Below are positions 33,944 to 43,549 of a stretch of 64,000 nucleotides of DNA, one piece after another. A program made the translations under genes and the position numbers. The DNA comes from Clostridium sp. DL-VIII (GTDB lineage: Bacteria; Bacillota; Clostridia; Clostridiales; Clostridiaceae). Position 1 is the first letter of the stretch. Every line of letters begins with the position of its first letter. The stretch is from assembly GCF_000230835.1 (NCBI RefSeq), contig NZ_CM001240.1, positions 196,001-260,000 on the forward strand, read 5' to 3'. The notes below the pieces were generated by a model. The model did not search any database and was not told the DNA's origin. It saw only the letters and a list, made by a program, of their open reading frames with translations.

Positions 33944-35281
33944 TTATTCTCTGTGAATTACATCTAAATTACCGAATTTACTGTATTGTCCAAGCCAAGC
34001 AAGTTTAACAGTACCAACTGGACCATTTCTTTGTTTAGCCATTATGCATTCACCAATATTCTTATCTTCAGTTTCTTTGTTATAGTATTCATCTCTATAT
34101 AAGAACATAACTACATCAGCATCCTGCTCTATAGACCCTGATTCTCTTAAGTCAGATAACATTGGCCTATGATCTGCTCTTTGCTCTGGAGCACGAGATA
34201 GCTGTGATAATGCTATGACCGGGCATTCCATTTCTTTTGCTAATGCCTTAATAGATCTAGATATCTCAGATACTTCTTGTTGCCTATTGTCGGTACCAGT
34301 TCCCCCTGACATAAGCTGCAAATAGTCTATAACAATTAAGTCTATTCCATATTCTATTTTAAGCCTTCTGCATTTTGATCTCATTTCCATAACAGTAACA
34401 CCGGCAGTATCATCTATATAGATTTTTGCCTTTGAAAGAGGTCCTGCTGCCATTGCAATATTCTCCCAATCTTTATCCTCTAAAGTACCAGTTCTAAGCC
34501 TTAACATATCAACATTAGCTTCTGAGCAAAGCAGTTTATATGCTAATTGTTCCTTAGACATTTCCAGAGAAAATACTACAACGCTTTTATTTTCTTTAAG
34601 TGCGGCATGTTCTACTATATTTAATGCAAATGTTGTTTTTCCCATTGATGGTCTAGCTGCAATTAATACCATATCTCCACTTTGAAAACCAGAAGTCTTC
34701 GCATCTAAATCAGTAAATCCAGATCCAACACCAGTAATTGTACCTTTATTATTAAAAAGTTTCTCTATTTGAGCAAATCCTCTTTCTAAAACATCACTTA
34801 GCGGTTCAAAATCCTTTGTCGTTCTTTTTTCCGCTATATTAAATATTTTCTTTTCTGCACTATCTACAACATCTTCAACATTACTTTGATTGTTATAACT
34901 TTCTTCAATTATAGTCGTTGATGATTTAATTAATCTCCTCAAAGTAGACTTATCCGAAACAATTTTTATGTAAGCACTTAGATTTGCAGTAGTTGGTACC
35001 GAAGCGCTAAGTTCTGTTATATATGTTACTCCTCCAGCCCTTTCAAGAGTATCAGTGCTTTTCAAATATTCCAACAATGTTAATAAGTCTATTGCTATAT
35101 CATTTCTAAACATTTCTAATAATGATCTATATATTATCTTATGGCCATCTCTATAAAAATCTTCTTCTTCTAGGCTTTCTAATACTTTAGCAATGGCACT
35201 TTTATCTATGATCATCGATCCTAAAACCGATTGTTCTGCTTCTATACTTTGAGGCAAACTCCTCATAACTGATGCATCCAA
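33944..35281 (-). CDS. dnaB: Replicative DNA helicase DnaB
   Basis: 445 residues, TTG start 8 bp after GGAGG. The N-terminal helical domain (SIEAEQSVLGSMI) binds primase; Walker A ARPSMGKTT (209-217), Walker B IDLIVIDYLQLM and the C-terminal FLYRDEYY/RNGPVGTV are typical DnaB. The hexamer unwinds DNA at the fork and is loaded by the DnaD/DnaC-like pair at 24477-26448. Placed in the rplI-lonC-dnaB direction, as in many Firmicutes. Confidence 0.95.
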   Translation of the reverse strand: MDASVMRSLPQSIEAEQSVLGSMIIDKSAIAKVLESLEEEDFYRDGHKIIYRSLLEMFRNDIAIDLLTLLEYLKSTDTLERAGGVTYITELSASVPTTANLSAYIKIVSDKSTLRRLIKSSTTIIEESYNNQSNVEDVVDSAEKKIFNIAEKRTTKDFEPLSDVLERGFAQIEKLFNNKGTITGVGSGFTDLDAKTSGFQSGDMVLIAARPSMGKTTFALNIVEHAALKENKSVVVFSLEMSKEQLAYKLLCSEANVDMLRLRTGTLEDKDWENIAMAAGPLSKAKIYIDDTAGVTVMEMRSKCRRLKIEYGIDLIVIDYLQLMSGGTGTDNRQQEVSEISRSIKALAKEMECPVIALSQLSRAPEQRADHRPMLSDLRESGSIEQDADVVMFLYRDEYYNKETEDKNIGECIMAKQRNGPVGTVKLAWLGQYSKFGNLDVIHRE

Positions 35282-35379
35282 GACTTATTCCTCCTATCTA
35301 ATTATCTTTTGACAATTATCATTAACTTTATCATTTGTATGTAGCCATTATAATTTTATCATTTCTTAATGATAAAAAG

Positions 35380-35405
35380 AAGTCTCCTAATTTTTAAGGA
35401 GACTT
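35380..35405 (-). terminator. Terminator after lonC
   Basis: A 9-bp stem (AAGTCTCCT and complement), then CTTTTTATC on the minus strand, isolating dnaB. Confidence 0.75.
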
Positions 35406-35414
35406 TTTACTTAA

Positions 35415-37310
35415 TTAGTTAAACACAATATTCATAAGTTCTTCTATTGATTCAATTGTGTTAACTTGTATATCTTGAGTATTTAAAGGAATTTCTTTCT
35501 CATTATCTTTTGGGATTAAAACTAATTTTATTCCCATTCTTCTTGCTCCATAGATCTTTTCAAATATTCCACCTACTGGTTTAACCTTGCCCTTAAGGGA
35601 TATTTCTCCTGTAATTGCTATGTCTTGTCTTATAGGTTTATTTAACAATGAACTTATTACACAAATTGTGATCGCTGCTCCGGCTGAAGGTCCATCTATT
35701 TTTCCCCCTCCAACAACATTAACATGAATATCATAATCTTTAATATCCTTATCTGTTATATTTCTAATAACAGATGCAGCATTGAATACAGAATCCTTTG
35801 CCATACTTCCTGCTGTATCATTAAATCTAACTACACCTGAGCCTTTTTTCTTTGCAGGAAATACCGCTGCTTCAATTTCTATTGTAGAACCTAAAAAACC
35901 ACTTACACCTAACCCGTAAACATGACCTACTTCTTTTGCATCTATGTTTGCCAATCTTTCAATTGGAGTATATCGTCCAATTGAAATTACTTCATCTAAA
36001 TCAGATAACTTTATTTCTAAATTATCTATAAATTCTTTGCTGCGATGTAATGCATACCCATATGTATCAGTCAGTATATTTACTGCCTTTCTACCTTCAA
36101 ATGTATAATTACTAATCTTCTCTGCAACTCCATCTTCTAATCTTACGTTCAGTTTTTCTGCAGCATCTTTTATTATAAGTACAATATCTGATGAAGCTAA
36201 TGGCTCGAAATATACCTCTGTACATCTTGATCTTAAAGCCGGATTAATTTCACTTGGACTTTTAGTTGTTGCTCCAATTAAAACAAAATCTGCTGGTGCT
36301 CCATTATCAAAAAGATATTTAATGTATTTAGGAATCATCTCATCATCTGGATCATAATATGATGACGAAAACTCAACACGTTTATCCTCTAGTACTTTTA
36401 AAAGCTTATTTTGAAGCATAGAATCCAGTTCTCCTATTTCATCAATAAACAGTACGCCTCCATGTGCTTGAGTCACTAGCCCTGGTTTAGGTTCTGGTAT
36501 TCCCACCTCAGCCAAATCTCTCTTACTACCTTGATATATAGGATCATGAACTGAACCTAATAATGGATTTGTTATTTCTCTTGGGTCCCATCTAAGTGTA
36601 GTTCCATCGACTTCAACAAACTTAGAGTTTTCATCAAATGGAGTAAATGAAAGCTTTTTAACCTCATTTAATGCTAACCTTGCTGCTGTAGTCTTTCCAA
36701 CTCCAGGAGGTCCATATAATATTATATGTTGTGGATATGGTGAAGAAAGCTTTGATATTAATGATTTAACAGCTCTTTCTTGACCAACTACTTCAGAAAA
36801 ATTCGTAGGCCTTAAAAAACTCATTATATTTTTACTCGTTGTTCTACTATCTAATTCTACCAAGTTATTTAATTTACTAAGTGTTTTCTTATTTTCAACG
36901 CCTTTTTGTTTATTTATAACCGAAAGTCTAACTTCATCTATATACTTTTCTTGTTTCTCCATTATAGATTGTTCTACTTGAGACTCAATCTTAGTTTGAA
37001 CATACCTTTTAGCCAATTCATTTGAAATTAATCTTACGGTTCTTTCTATGGCCTCTTGTAGCTCTTCTCTCTTAGGTGAGGCCTTTAGATCTTTCCCCTC
37101 CGCTAATATAGTATTTAATGCAAAAACTTTATCACAAGGATTTGCTGATTGTATATATTTATCTAATTTAAATCTAACTGTTCTAGCTCTAAATGCTCCT
37201 TTATCAAGAACATTTTTGGTTATAGAAAATAATGCTTCTATCTGTGACTCTAACGACAAAGTTCCTGAAATAATATCCTGCAATAAGCTTACATCATCAT
37301 ATGAATTCAA
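35415..37310 (-). CDS. lonC: ATP-dependent protease, LonC type of spore formers
   Basis: 631 residues, TTG start 7 bp after GGAGG. It lacks the long Lon N-terminal domain. AAA+ core: Walker A GPPGVGKTT (200-208) and Walker B GVLFIDEIGELD. The S16 protease domain has Ser542 (KIDGPSAGAA) and Lys585 (GGIFEK). This domain layout is that of the sporulation-associated Lon-C family found in endospore formers. Its ribosome binding site overlaps the stop of rplI, so it belongs to the gdpP-rplI operon. Confidence 0.85.
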   Translation of the reverse strand: MNSYDDVSLLQDIISGTLSLESQIEALFSITKNVLDKGAFRARTVRFKLDKYIQSANPCDKVFALNTILAEGKDLKASPKREELQEAIERTVRLISNELAKRYVQTKIESQVEQSIMEKQEKYIDEVRLSVINKQKGVENKKTLSKLNNLVELDSRTTSKNIMSFLRPTNFSEVVGQERAVKSLISKLSSPYPQHIILYGPPGVGKTTAARLALNEVKKLSFTPFDENSKFVEVDGTTLRWDPREITNPLLGSVHDPIYQGSKRDLAEVGIPEPKPGLVTQAHGGVLFIDEIGELDSMLQNKLLKVLEDKRVEFSSSYYDPDDEMIPKYIKYLFDNGAPADFVLIGATTKSPSEINPALRSRCTEVYFEPLASSDIVLIIKDAAEKLNVRLEDGVAEKISNYTFEGRKAVNILTDTYGYALHRSKEFIDNLEIKLSDLDEVISIGRYTPIERLANIDAKEVGHVYGLGVSGFLGSTIEIEAAVFPAKKKGSGVVRFNDTAGSMAKDSVFNAASVIRNITDKDIKDYDIHVNVVGGGKIDGPSAGAAITICVISSLLNKPIRQDIAITGEISLKGKVKPVGGIFEKIYGARRMGIKLVLIPKDNEKEIPLNTQDIQVNTIESIEELMNIVFN

Positions 37311-37322
37311 AATTAATCCTCC

Positions 37323-37769
37323 TTATTCTTGCGGAACAATAATCACCTTCATTTTAGTGCTAACTTCTGGATATAATTTTACGTCTATTTCATACCCACC
37401 AGCTAATTTTATTGTATCCATGACAATTTTCTTTTTATCAATTTCAATCTTATATTGTTCTTTAATTAATTGGGCAACATCTTTGCTGGTAATAGCACCA
37501 AATAATCTTCCATTTTCTCCTGTTTTAGCATTTATTTTTATCTCTTTTCCCTTTAACTCTGCAGCTAACTTTTGTGCTGCTTCAAGTTCAGCTAACTTTT
37601 GTTTTCTTTCATTTTCTTTCTTATTGTTTAAAATATGCATATTAGCTTCGCTTGCTTCTTGTGCTAATTTCTTGGGAAATAAAAAGTTTCTTGCATATCC
37701 ATCTGATGCTTCAATAACATCACCTTTTTTACCTATTTTTTTAACATCTTGTAATAAAATAACCTTCAT
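37323..37769 (-). CDS. rplI: 50S ribosomal protein L9
   Basis: 148 residues: the N-terminal rRNA-binding part [18 protein letters not shown], a long connecting helix, and the C-terminal domain with [18 protein letters not shown]. The gdpP stop lies 2 bp upstream and AGGTG within the junction serves as ribosome binding site. Confidence 0.96.
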   Translation of the reverse strand: MKVILLQDVKKIGKKGDVIEASDGYARNFLFPKKLAQEASEANMHILNNKKENERKQKLAELEAAQKLAAELKGKEIKINAKTGENGRLFGAITSKDVAQLIKEQYKIEIDKKKIVMDTIKLAGGYEIDVKLYPEVSTKMKVIIVPQE

Positions 37770-37771
37770 AT

Positions 37772-39715
37772 CTATTCACCTATCCTTAAGTATTTTTTCA
37801 TTGCATCTTTTAATTGATCTATTGCCTCTTCAATTGTACTATTTTGTACCTTAGCTCCAGCAATATTCATGTGTCCTCCGCCGCCTAATGCCTCTAATAC
37901 AATCTGAACATTAATATCTCCTACAGATCTTCCACTGATATATATGTCTCCATTTACTTCACCTAAAACAAAGCTTACTGAAATTCCAGATATATTTAAT
38001 AATTCATCAGCTGATTTTGCAATAATTACAGTCCCTATGTTTTTAGGCGCAACCGCTATAGCTGCACTATTATTTACTTCTGCCGATTTTATGGTTTCTG
38101 CAATAAGTAAATAATCTTGTAAATCATCAGTAAACATTTTTTTAATCTCAATTGAATCTGCTCCTAAAGACTTCAAAAATGATGCTGCATCAAAAGTTCT
38201 AACTCCAGTTTTAAATGAAAAACCTTTAGTATCCATGAAAATTCCTGCAAGTAGTCCTTCTGCTTCTGTTCTTGTTAATTTAGGTTTATCAACCATATAC
38301 TGAATAATCTCAGTAACCATTTCAGAAGTTGAAGATGCATATACTTCTATATAATTTAATATATCATGCTCTATCATATCTGGACTTCTTCTATGATGAT
38401 CTATTATAACCTTTCTTTGAGCCTTTTCCACTAATGCTAAGTCTGCAATATAACTCTTATTATGAACATCTACAATTATAACCAATGTTTGACTATCCAA
38501 ATTATTTTTTGCATCTTCCATTGATATAAGTAGATCATCGTATTTAGATTCATTATTTAGCTTATTTAAAAAATAATCAATTGCATTAGTATCATTATCT
38601 AATAAAATATTGCAATTCTTGCCTAATTGTTTAACTACACTTGCTAATCCAACAGCCGATCCAAAACAATCCATATCCGGATTCTTATGACCAATAATAT
38701 ATACCTTACTACTCTCATAGATTAATTCACTTAATGCTCTTGCTATAACTCTTGCTTTTACCTTGGTTCTTTTTTCTATTTCTTTCGAGTTCCCACCAAA
38801 GAACTTTATATCATCATTGGTTTTAACTGCAACTTGGTCTCCACCTCTACCTAATGCTAATTCTTTTGCTATATTGGCATTATTATAATTTTCTAGAGGG
38901 GACATTCCACCAGTTCCTACACCTATACTTAATGTAATCTCTATAGAATTACCTTTATCAATTTTTGAGATTACTTCTATTATATTAAACTTTTGCTTTA
39001 TCTCATCTTCAATATATTTATTTTGAATTGACAATACATATTTATTTGTATCATATTTTTTTATCATAGCTTTTAAGTTATTTGCATAAGCATTAATTGT
39101 TCTTTCTATTTCAGCTACTAGAAGAGGTCTATTATTTTCATCTGTCTTGTCTAATACCTCTGAAAAGTTATCTACCTCAACTAACATTATACTTTCCTGC
39201 GTTGTTTCATAATCTATAAGCTTTGTTATATCATTAAAAGACAATAAATATAAACACTTCTTATTTTTTGTTTCAACTAAATTTGCATACACATCGTACA
39301 ATTTATTATTAATGCTAAGTCTTTGATGTATATTATCTTCATGCTTTAGTATATTATCTAAATTTAATCCTCTGGTTATGCTTAAAACATTCTTCTCATA
39401 ATAATCTTCTTCATTGTATTTTAACGATTTAAACAAATTATTACACCATAGTATTTCTCCATCATCCTTTATTAAAACTAGAGGATAAACAGATTTTAAT
39501 GCATTATCTGAAATTCCCTTATTTATGCTTTTTATAAATTCATTCATATCATTTTCTTTTTTCCAATAATAACTTAATTGCTGATAATTGTCTATTAAAT
39601 AAATTATAAGAATGATTACACCTATGCCTGCATAATCATAAAAAAATAGCATTATTAAAAGAATCACTAATAATCCTGGCTTAAGCAATCGTTTAAGCAT
39701 AATCATCCAATTCAT
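37772..39715 (-). CDS. gdpP: c-di-AMP phosphodiesterase GdpP (DHH-DHHA1)
   Basis: 647 residues. Two N-terminal membrane helices (about 12-26 and 29-42), a degenerate PAS domain, a degenerate GGDEF domain ([12 protein letters not shown]), then DHH ([28 protein letters not shown]) and DHHA1 with [11 protein letters not shown] near the end. It hydrolyses c-di-AMP to pApA and so controls osmotic and wall balance. First of the gdpP-rplI-lonC genes, AGGAGG 6 bp before the ATG. Confidence 0.92.
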   Translation of the reverse strand: MNWMIMLKRLLKPGLLVILLIMLFFYDYAGIGVIILIIYLIDNYQQLSYYWKKENDMNEFIKSINKGISDNALKSVYPLVLIKDDGEILWCNNLFKSLKYNEEDYYEKNVLSITRGLNLDNILKHEDNIHQRLSINNKLYDVYANLVETKNKKCLYLLSFNDITKLIDYETTQESIMLVEVDNFSEVLDKTDENNRPLLVAEIERTINAYANNLKAMIKKYDTNKYVLSIQNKYIEDEIKQKFNIIEVISKIDKGNSIEITLSIGVGTGGMSPLENYNNANIAKELALGRGGDQVAVKTNDDIKFFGGNSKEIEKRTKVKARVIARALSELIYESSKVYIIGHKNPDMDCFGSAVGLASVVKQLGKNCNILLDNDTNAIDYFLNKLNNESKYDDLLISMEDAKNNLDSQTLVIIVDVHNKSYIADLALVEKAQRKVIIDHHRRSPDMIEHDILNYIEVYASSTSEMVTEIIQYMVDKPKLTRTEAEGLLAGIFMDTKGFSFKTGVRTFDAASFLKSLGADSIEIKKMFTDDLQDYLLIAETIKSAEVNNSAAIAVAPKNIGTVIIAKSADELLNISGISVSFVLGEVNGDIYISGRSVGDINVQIVLEALGGGGHMNIAGAKVQNSTIEEAIDQLKDAMKKYLRIGE

Positions 39716-39736
39716 AAAAAGCCTCCTAAGATATAA

Positions 39737-40063
39737 TTAATCTCTTCTGTTGCCAATATAATGTTTTAATTTGCTTAAGCTTTTTCCCTCTTTTTCAACT
39801 TGATCTTCAGCTCTTACTCCTAGATCTAACTTAGATTTTATATCATGATCTATATCTATAAAAGAATATCCTAATTTTTCGCCCAAAATATACAATATTA
39901 TTATAGCACCTGAAATACAATTTAAAATTGAATCACGTGCCACATTATTTCCTTTTGTTAAAAGCTTAAAGAATTCTCCTATTATACAAATAAGTTGAGC
40001 TTTTAAATCCTCTATAATCTTAATATTGGTCATTATATTGAAATTATCTTTTCTCATAACCAT
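39737..40063 (-). CDS. MazG-like family protein
   Basis: About 108 residues from ATG 40063, which follows GAGAGG by 5 bp; a TTG at 40078 and an ATG at 40057 are alternatives. A short helical protein of the clostridial MazG-like family (IIEDLKAQLICIIGEFFKLL, ILNCISGAIIILYILGEKLG). The catalytic ExxE motifs of true MazG are not evident, so pyrophosphatase activity is doubtful. It lies just upstream of gdpP on the same strand. Confidence 0.7.
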   Translation of the reverse strand: MVMRKDNFNIMTNIKIIEDLKAQLICIIGEFFKLLTKGNNVARDSILNCISGAIIILYILGEKLGYSFIDIDHDIKSKLDLGVRAEDQVEKEGKSLSKLKHYIGNRRD

Positions 40064-40183
40064 ATCATCCTCTCTCAAAACCCTGTATTCTTATTTTAAT
40101 TTTTTTTTTTAAGTATTGCAAGGACTTATGATTTTTTTGCTATTTTTTACCACATTTTATTGTTTATATTTTTTGATATTAAA

Positions 40184-40207
40184 AATCCCCTGATTTCTCA
40201 GGGGATT
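40184..40207 (-). terminator. Terminator of the rpsF-ssb-rpsR operon
   Basis: A 10-bp perfect stem (AATCCCCTGA and complement) with 4-nt loop, then TTTTAATAT on the minus strand. Confidence 0.85.
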
Positions 40208-40218
40208 GTAATATTACC

Positions 40219-40479
40219 TTATTCAGTTGTGAATGGTAATAATGCTATATTTCTTGCTCTCTTAATTGAAGTTGTTAATTCTCTTTGATGCTTAGCACAA
40301 GTTCCAGAAATTCTTCTTGGAAGAATCTTTCCTCTTTCTGTAACATACTTTCTAAGCTTATTTATATCTTTATAGTCGATAAACTCAGCTTTATCTACAC
40401 AAAAAGCACAAACTTTTTTTCTAGATCTTCTCATTTTACCGCCTGGTCTTCTACTATTGTTACCTTCTTCTCTGCTCAT
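40219..40479 (-). CDS. rpsR: 30S ribosomal protein S18
   Basis: 86 residues. [15 protein letters not shown] and [16 protein letters not shown] are the S18 core; it binds S6 in the platform of the small subunit. Four Cys/His residues suggest the zinc-binding form. Third gene of rpsF-ssb-rpsR. Confidence 0.96.
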   Translation of the reverse strand: MSREEGNNSRRPGGKMRRSRKKVCAFCVDKAEFIDYKDINKLRKYVTERGKILPRRISGTCAKHQRELTTSIKRARNIALLPFTTE

Positions 40480-40502
40480 CTTATTCCCTCCTTACTAAAA
40501 TT

Positions 40503-40949
40503 TTAGAAAGGCATATCTCCATCATCTACTGGAGTTATATCCTCCTCAAAGCCTCCGCCACTAAATGCATCATTTACTGGCATTGAATATTCATTGCTGT
40601 TACCGAAATTAGTTCCAGCATTTCCCGAAGCATTTCCTTTACTTAAGAATTGAACTTCTGTAGCAACCACTTCTGTCACATATCTTTTAGTACCATCTTT
40701 TGCTTCATAACTTCTGGTTTGAATTCTACCACTAATAGCCATTTGGCTACCTTTACTCATGTAATTAGCAGTACTTTCTGCCTGTTTGCCCCATACTACT
40801 ACAGGTACAAAATCAGCTTCTCTCTGACCAGTTTTTGTGTTATATTTATCAACTGCTAATGTTAAGGTTGTTACTGCTGCTCCACTTCCTGGAGTAAATC
40901 TTAGTTCTGGATCTTTTGTTAATCTTCCAATTAGAACTACTTTATTCAT
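40503..40949 (-). CDS. ssb: Single-stranded DNA-binding protein
   Basis: 148 residues: OB-fold (MNKVVLIGRLTKDPELR, FVPVVVWGKQAE), a Gly/Asn-rich linker and the acidic C-terminal tip DDGDMPF that recruits replication and repair partners. In the S6-SSB-S18 operon. Confidence 0.96.
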   Translation of the reverse strand: MNKVVLIGRLTKDPELRFTPGSGAAVTTLTLAVDKYNTKTGQREADFVPVVVWGKQAESTANYMSKGSQMAISGRIQTRSYEAKDGTKRYVTEVVATEVQFLSKGNASGNAGTNFGNSNEYSMPVNDAFSGGGFEEDITPVDDGDMPF

Positions 40950-40962
40950 TTACAACACCACC

Positions 40963-41250
40963 TTATACTTGTTCATTAACAATGATATGTCTTATAACAC
41001 CATCAGTGATTCTGAATATTCTATCTAACTCTCTTGGTAATTCAGGGTTAGCAGTAAAGTTAACTAAAGTATAATAACCTTCACTAACTTTTGAGATTTC
41101 ATAAGCAAGCTTTCTCTTACCCCAGAAATCAACATTTTCTACTGTTCCTCCACCATTTTCTATAACACCCTTAAACTTTTCGATGTTAGCTTTAACAGTT
41201 TCTTCATCGAATGAAGGGTTTAATATAAATATAGTTTCGTACTTTCTCAT
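40963..41250 (-). CDS. rpsF: 30S ribosomal protein S6
   Basis: 95 residues from ATG 41250, 8 bp after AGGAGG; a GTG three codons upstream overlaps the spacer. MRKYETIFILNP and KRKLAYEI are typical. Paired with S18. A leader hairpin resembling the S6:S18 autoregulatory element lies just upstream. Confidence 0.95.
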   Translation of the reverse strand: MRKYETIFILNPSFDEETVKANIEKFKGVIENGGGTVENVDFWGKRKLAYEISKVSEGYYTLVNFTANPELPRELDRIFRITDGVIRHIIVNEQV

Positions 41251-41270
41251 TAATTTCACCTCCTCCCCTT

Positions 41271-41308
41271 GGACTAACGGCTATGCTTTGCATAGCAGGG
41301 ATTACAAT
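41271..41308 (-). promoter_or_regulatory. Candidate S6:S18-binding mRNA leader
   Basis: On the minus strand, an outer CCCT/AGGG pairing encloses a hairpin (GCTATGC AAA GCATAGC) followed by CCG, just before the ribosome binding site of rpsF. Firmicute rpsF leaders carry a hairpin with a conserved CCG that mimics the S6:S18 rRNA site. The match is by eye. Confidence 0.5.
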
Positions 41309-41391
41309 TTGTAATTATATCATTTATTAAAGAAATATTCAAGCAAATTTCTAACTTTTTGAATTAATTTTCTGACTTTCTGAATTAATTT

Positions 41392-41586
41392 CTAATTTTC
41401 TGAACTAATTACTATTCTCTTTGCTTCCTTCTTAAATTTACTTCTTGGAATCATTACAATTCTTCCACATCCAGTGCATTTAATCTTTATATCAGCACCT
41501 ACTCGTATTATTTCAAATTGGTTTGATCCACATGGATGTTGTTTTTTCATTTCTACTATATCTCCAAGGTTGAAACTTTCTATCAT
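41392..41586 (-). CDS. DUF951 family protein
   Basis: 64 residues. Conserved start FNLGDIVEMKKQHPCGSNQFEI, then CTGCGRIVMIPRSKF: Cys residues 19, 38 and 41 suggest a small zinc-ribbon-like fold. The ORF lies 23 bp downstream of mscS in the same direction, the usual clostridial neighbour. Function unknown. Confidence 0.85.
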   Translation of the reverse strand: MIESFNLGDIVEMKKQHPCGSNQFEIIRVGADIKIKCTGCGRIVMIPRSKFKKEAKRIVISSEN

Positions 41587-41609
41587 TACTTACTATCACT
41601 CCTATATCT

Positions 41610-42473
41610 TCAATTAACTGTCTTTGAAATCTCTGGTGTTTTTATTTCATTTTTGTCCAATGTTAATTTTATAGCCATTCTAAGCTCATTTTCCATTTTC
41701 CATTGCATAAGTGGTTTTGCTTTACCAGTTACTCTTATAGTAACCCCTGATAAACCTAATGCTGTTAACCCAATTACCTCCAATGGAACGTCTATATATT
41801 CTGCATTCTCTTCTTGAAATTCATCACAAGTTTTTTTTATAATGTCAATCACTCTTTTTACATCTTCTTCATATGAAATATTCACATCAACTATAAACTT
41901 AATATCATTCCTAGAATGATTAGTTACTCCAATAATAGAACCATTCGGAATAGAATGAACATCTCCATTAAAATCTGCAATCACCGTACTTCTAATTCCA
42001 ATGCTCTTGACAATTCCACTAAAATTGCCTAAGGTCACATGGTCTCCAACTCCAAATTGATTTTCAAACAAAATAAAAAATCCATTAATCAAGTCCTTTA
42101 TTAAGCTCTGTGCTCCAAGACCAACTGCTATTCCACCTATACTTGCAAATGTAAAAGATGCCCCTTTAAATATCATTGGTATTATTATTGCTATTCCTAC
42201 AAAATATGCTGAATATTTTAGGACACTTTTTAACACTTCTCCTAGTGTTTTTGCTCTCTGAGTATCTAGAGAAAGCATAGCATTACTTTTTACTTGCTGC
42301 TCTACAAACTTTTTTATTAAGTGCTCTCCAATCTTTATTGAAAAGTATACCATAATAATAACAAAAATAACTTTAATGACTATTTCTATTATTGCCGGGA
42401 GCCACATTAAATTCATAAATTGATCTTTATATTCTCCAATGGCCTTTTGTAAGTCCGTTATATTGCCACTCAA
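41610..42473 (-). CDS. Small-conductance mechanosensitive channel, MscS family
   Basis: 287 residues. Three membrane helices in the first 130 residues; the third forms the pore (SIGGIAVGLGAQSLIKD, then GFFILFENQFGVGDHV). The beta domain has GIRSTVIADFNGDVHSIPNG, as in YnaI/MscS. It opens under membrane tension. Follows the DUF3343 gene by 13 bp. Confidence 0.9.
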   Translation of the reverse strand: MSGNITDLQKAIGEYKDQFMNLMWLPAIIEIVIKVIFVIIMVYFSIKIGEHLIKKFVEQQVKSNAMLSLDTQRAKTLGEVLKSVLKYSAYFVGIAIIIPMIFKGASFTFASIGGIAVGLGAQSLIKDLINGFFILFENQFGVGDHVTLGNFSGIVKSIGIRSTVIADFNGDVHSIPNGSIIGVTNHSRNDIKFIVDVNISYEEDVKRVIDIIKKTCDEFQEENAEYIDVPLEVIGLTALGLSGVTIRVTGKAKPLMQWKMENELRMAIKLTLDKNEIKTPEISKTVN

Positions 42474-42485
42474 AAATTATCCCTC

Positions 42486-42728
42486 CTATTTTTCAACCAG
42501 CATATAGCCTTCTTCACCTCTAAAATATGCATTTTTATATTCCAATATATTATCTTTTATTATCGTATCTATTTCTTCTTTTTCATCTATTCTAACACAG
42601 ATTCCACAGCTCATAGTTATTGATGTGGGTGTAGGCATTATTCTAAAATTAAAATTTAATTCCTTTAATTTCTTTTCTGCTGCCATTGCATCATATGTAT
42701 TTTTGAATACTACTATATAATAATTCAT
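42486..42728 (-). CDS. DUF3343 family protein
   Basis: 80 residues. The conserved YYIVVFKNTYDAMAAEK and SCGICVR Cys pair are those of DUF3343, a family proposed to carry sulfur or selenium because members lie beside cysteine-desulfurase-like genes. Such a gene (43550) lies on the other side of the divergent LysE gene, in keeping with that. Starts MNYYI after AGGTGG. Confidence 0.82.
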   Translation of the reverse strand: MNYYIVVFKNTYDAMAAEKKLKELNFNFRIMPTPTSITMSCGICVRIDEKEEIDTIIKDNILEYKNAYFRGEEGYMLVEK

Positions 42729-42892
42729 ATTTGTACCACCTTTTTATATTCATATCATAATTCATATTATAATATTTTTTTTACTTTATAAAGTTAAAAA
42801 TAAATTTACAATAAAAAACTTCTTAAATTTAGTGAAAAAAAAACTTTTTTACTTTATAATTATATACAAATGTGATTATTAAGGAGATTGTA

Positions 42893-43540
42893 ATGTTTTC
42901 AATTGTTAACATATTAAAAGCTATATCATTTGGTTTTTTTACTGGCTTTGTTGCCTCTATTCCATTAGGACCTTCTGGTCTTGAGTCAGTTAGTCGCTCT
43001 ATATCAAAAGGATTTAAAGAAGGTTTTAAAGTCTCCCTTGGTGCAGTATCTGCAGATATAGTATATATAATAATTATAAACCTAGGATTATTCACAATAT
43101 TAACTAATCACTCTAAGCTTTACAATTTATTTTGGATAGTATCTGGAATTGTTTTGGTTTTATCAAATAAAATATCTTTTAAAAGCACAAAATCAGAAGT
43201 AGAGCTAGAAAAGTCAATTTCAAAACGTACTTCAAATGGCTTCATAACTGGATTCTTAATAACATTTCTAAACCCTAGTACTCCATCATTATGGATTGCA
43301 CTAAGTGGTACTGTATTTACTATATGGAGACATCATGGCAGTACATTTTTTACTCTTTCAATCTCTTCAATGATTCTAGGCAGTATAACTTGGTTTTGTT
43401 TTCTTAATATTTCAGTAAGTAAAGGAATAAGGAAGTTCAAGCCCAATTATGTAAACAATACAACAAAGCTTTTAGATTATTTTCTTTTTGCGTTGGGTAT
43501 ACTATTTATTATTGGAGGAATTTATAGATTTATTTTTTAG
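42893..43540 (+). CDS. LysE-family transporter
   Basis: ATG 42893 lies 6 bp after AAGGAG. 215 residues with about six helices. FTGFVASIPLGPSGLESVS and FITGFLITFLNPSTPSLWIAL are LysE-type motifs (amino-acid exporters). Substrate unknown. The class V aminotransferase gene follows after 9 bp, so both are one transcript. Confidence 0.82.
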   Translation: MFSIVNILKAISFGFFTGFVASIPLGPSGLESVSRSISKGFKEGFKVSLGAVSADIVYIIIINLGLFTILTNHSKLYNLFWIVSGIVLVLSNKISFKSTKSEVELEKSISKRTSNGFITGFLITFLNPSTPSLWIALSGTVFTIWRHHGSTFFTLSISSMILGSITWFCFLNISVSKGIRKFKPNYVNNTTKLLDYFLFALGILFIIGGIYRFIF

Positions 43541-43549
43541 AGGTGAACT

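Noticed and set aside
37048..37854. 268-codon plus-strand ORF across lonC, rplI and gdpP
   Set aside because: Lies opposite three well-recognised genes; a shadow frame with Ser/Phe/Leu-rich composition.
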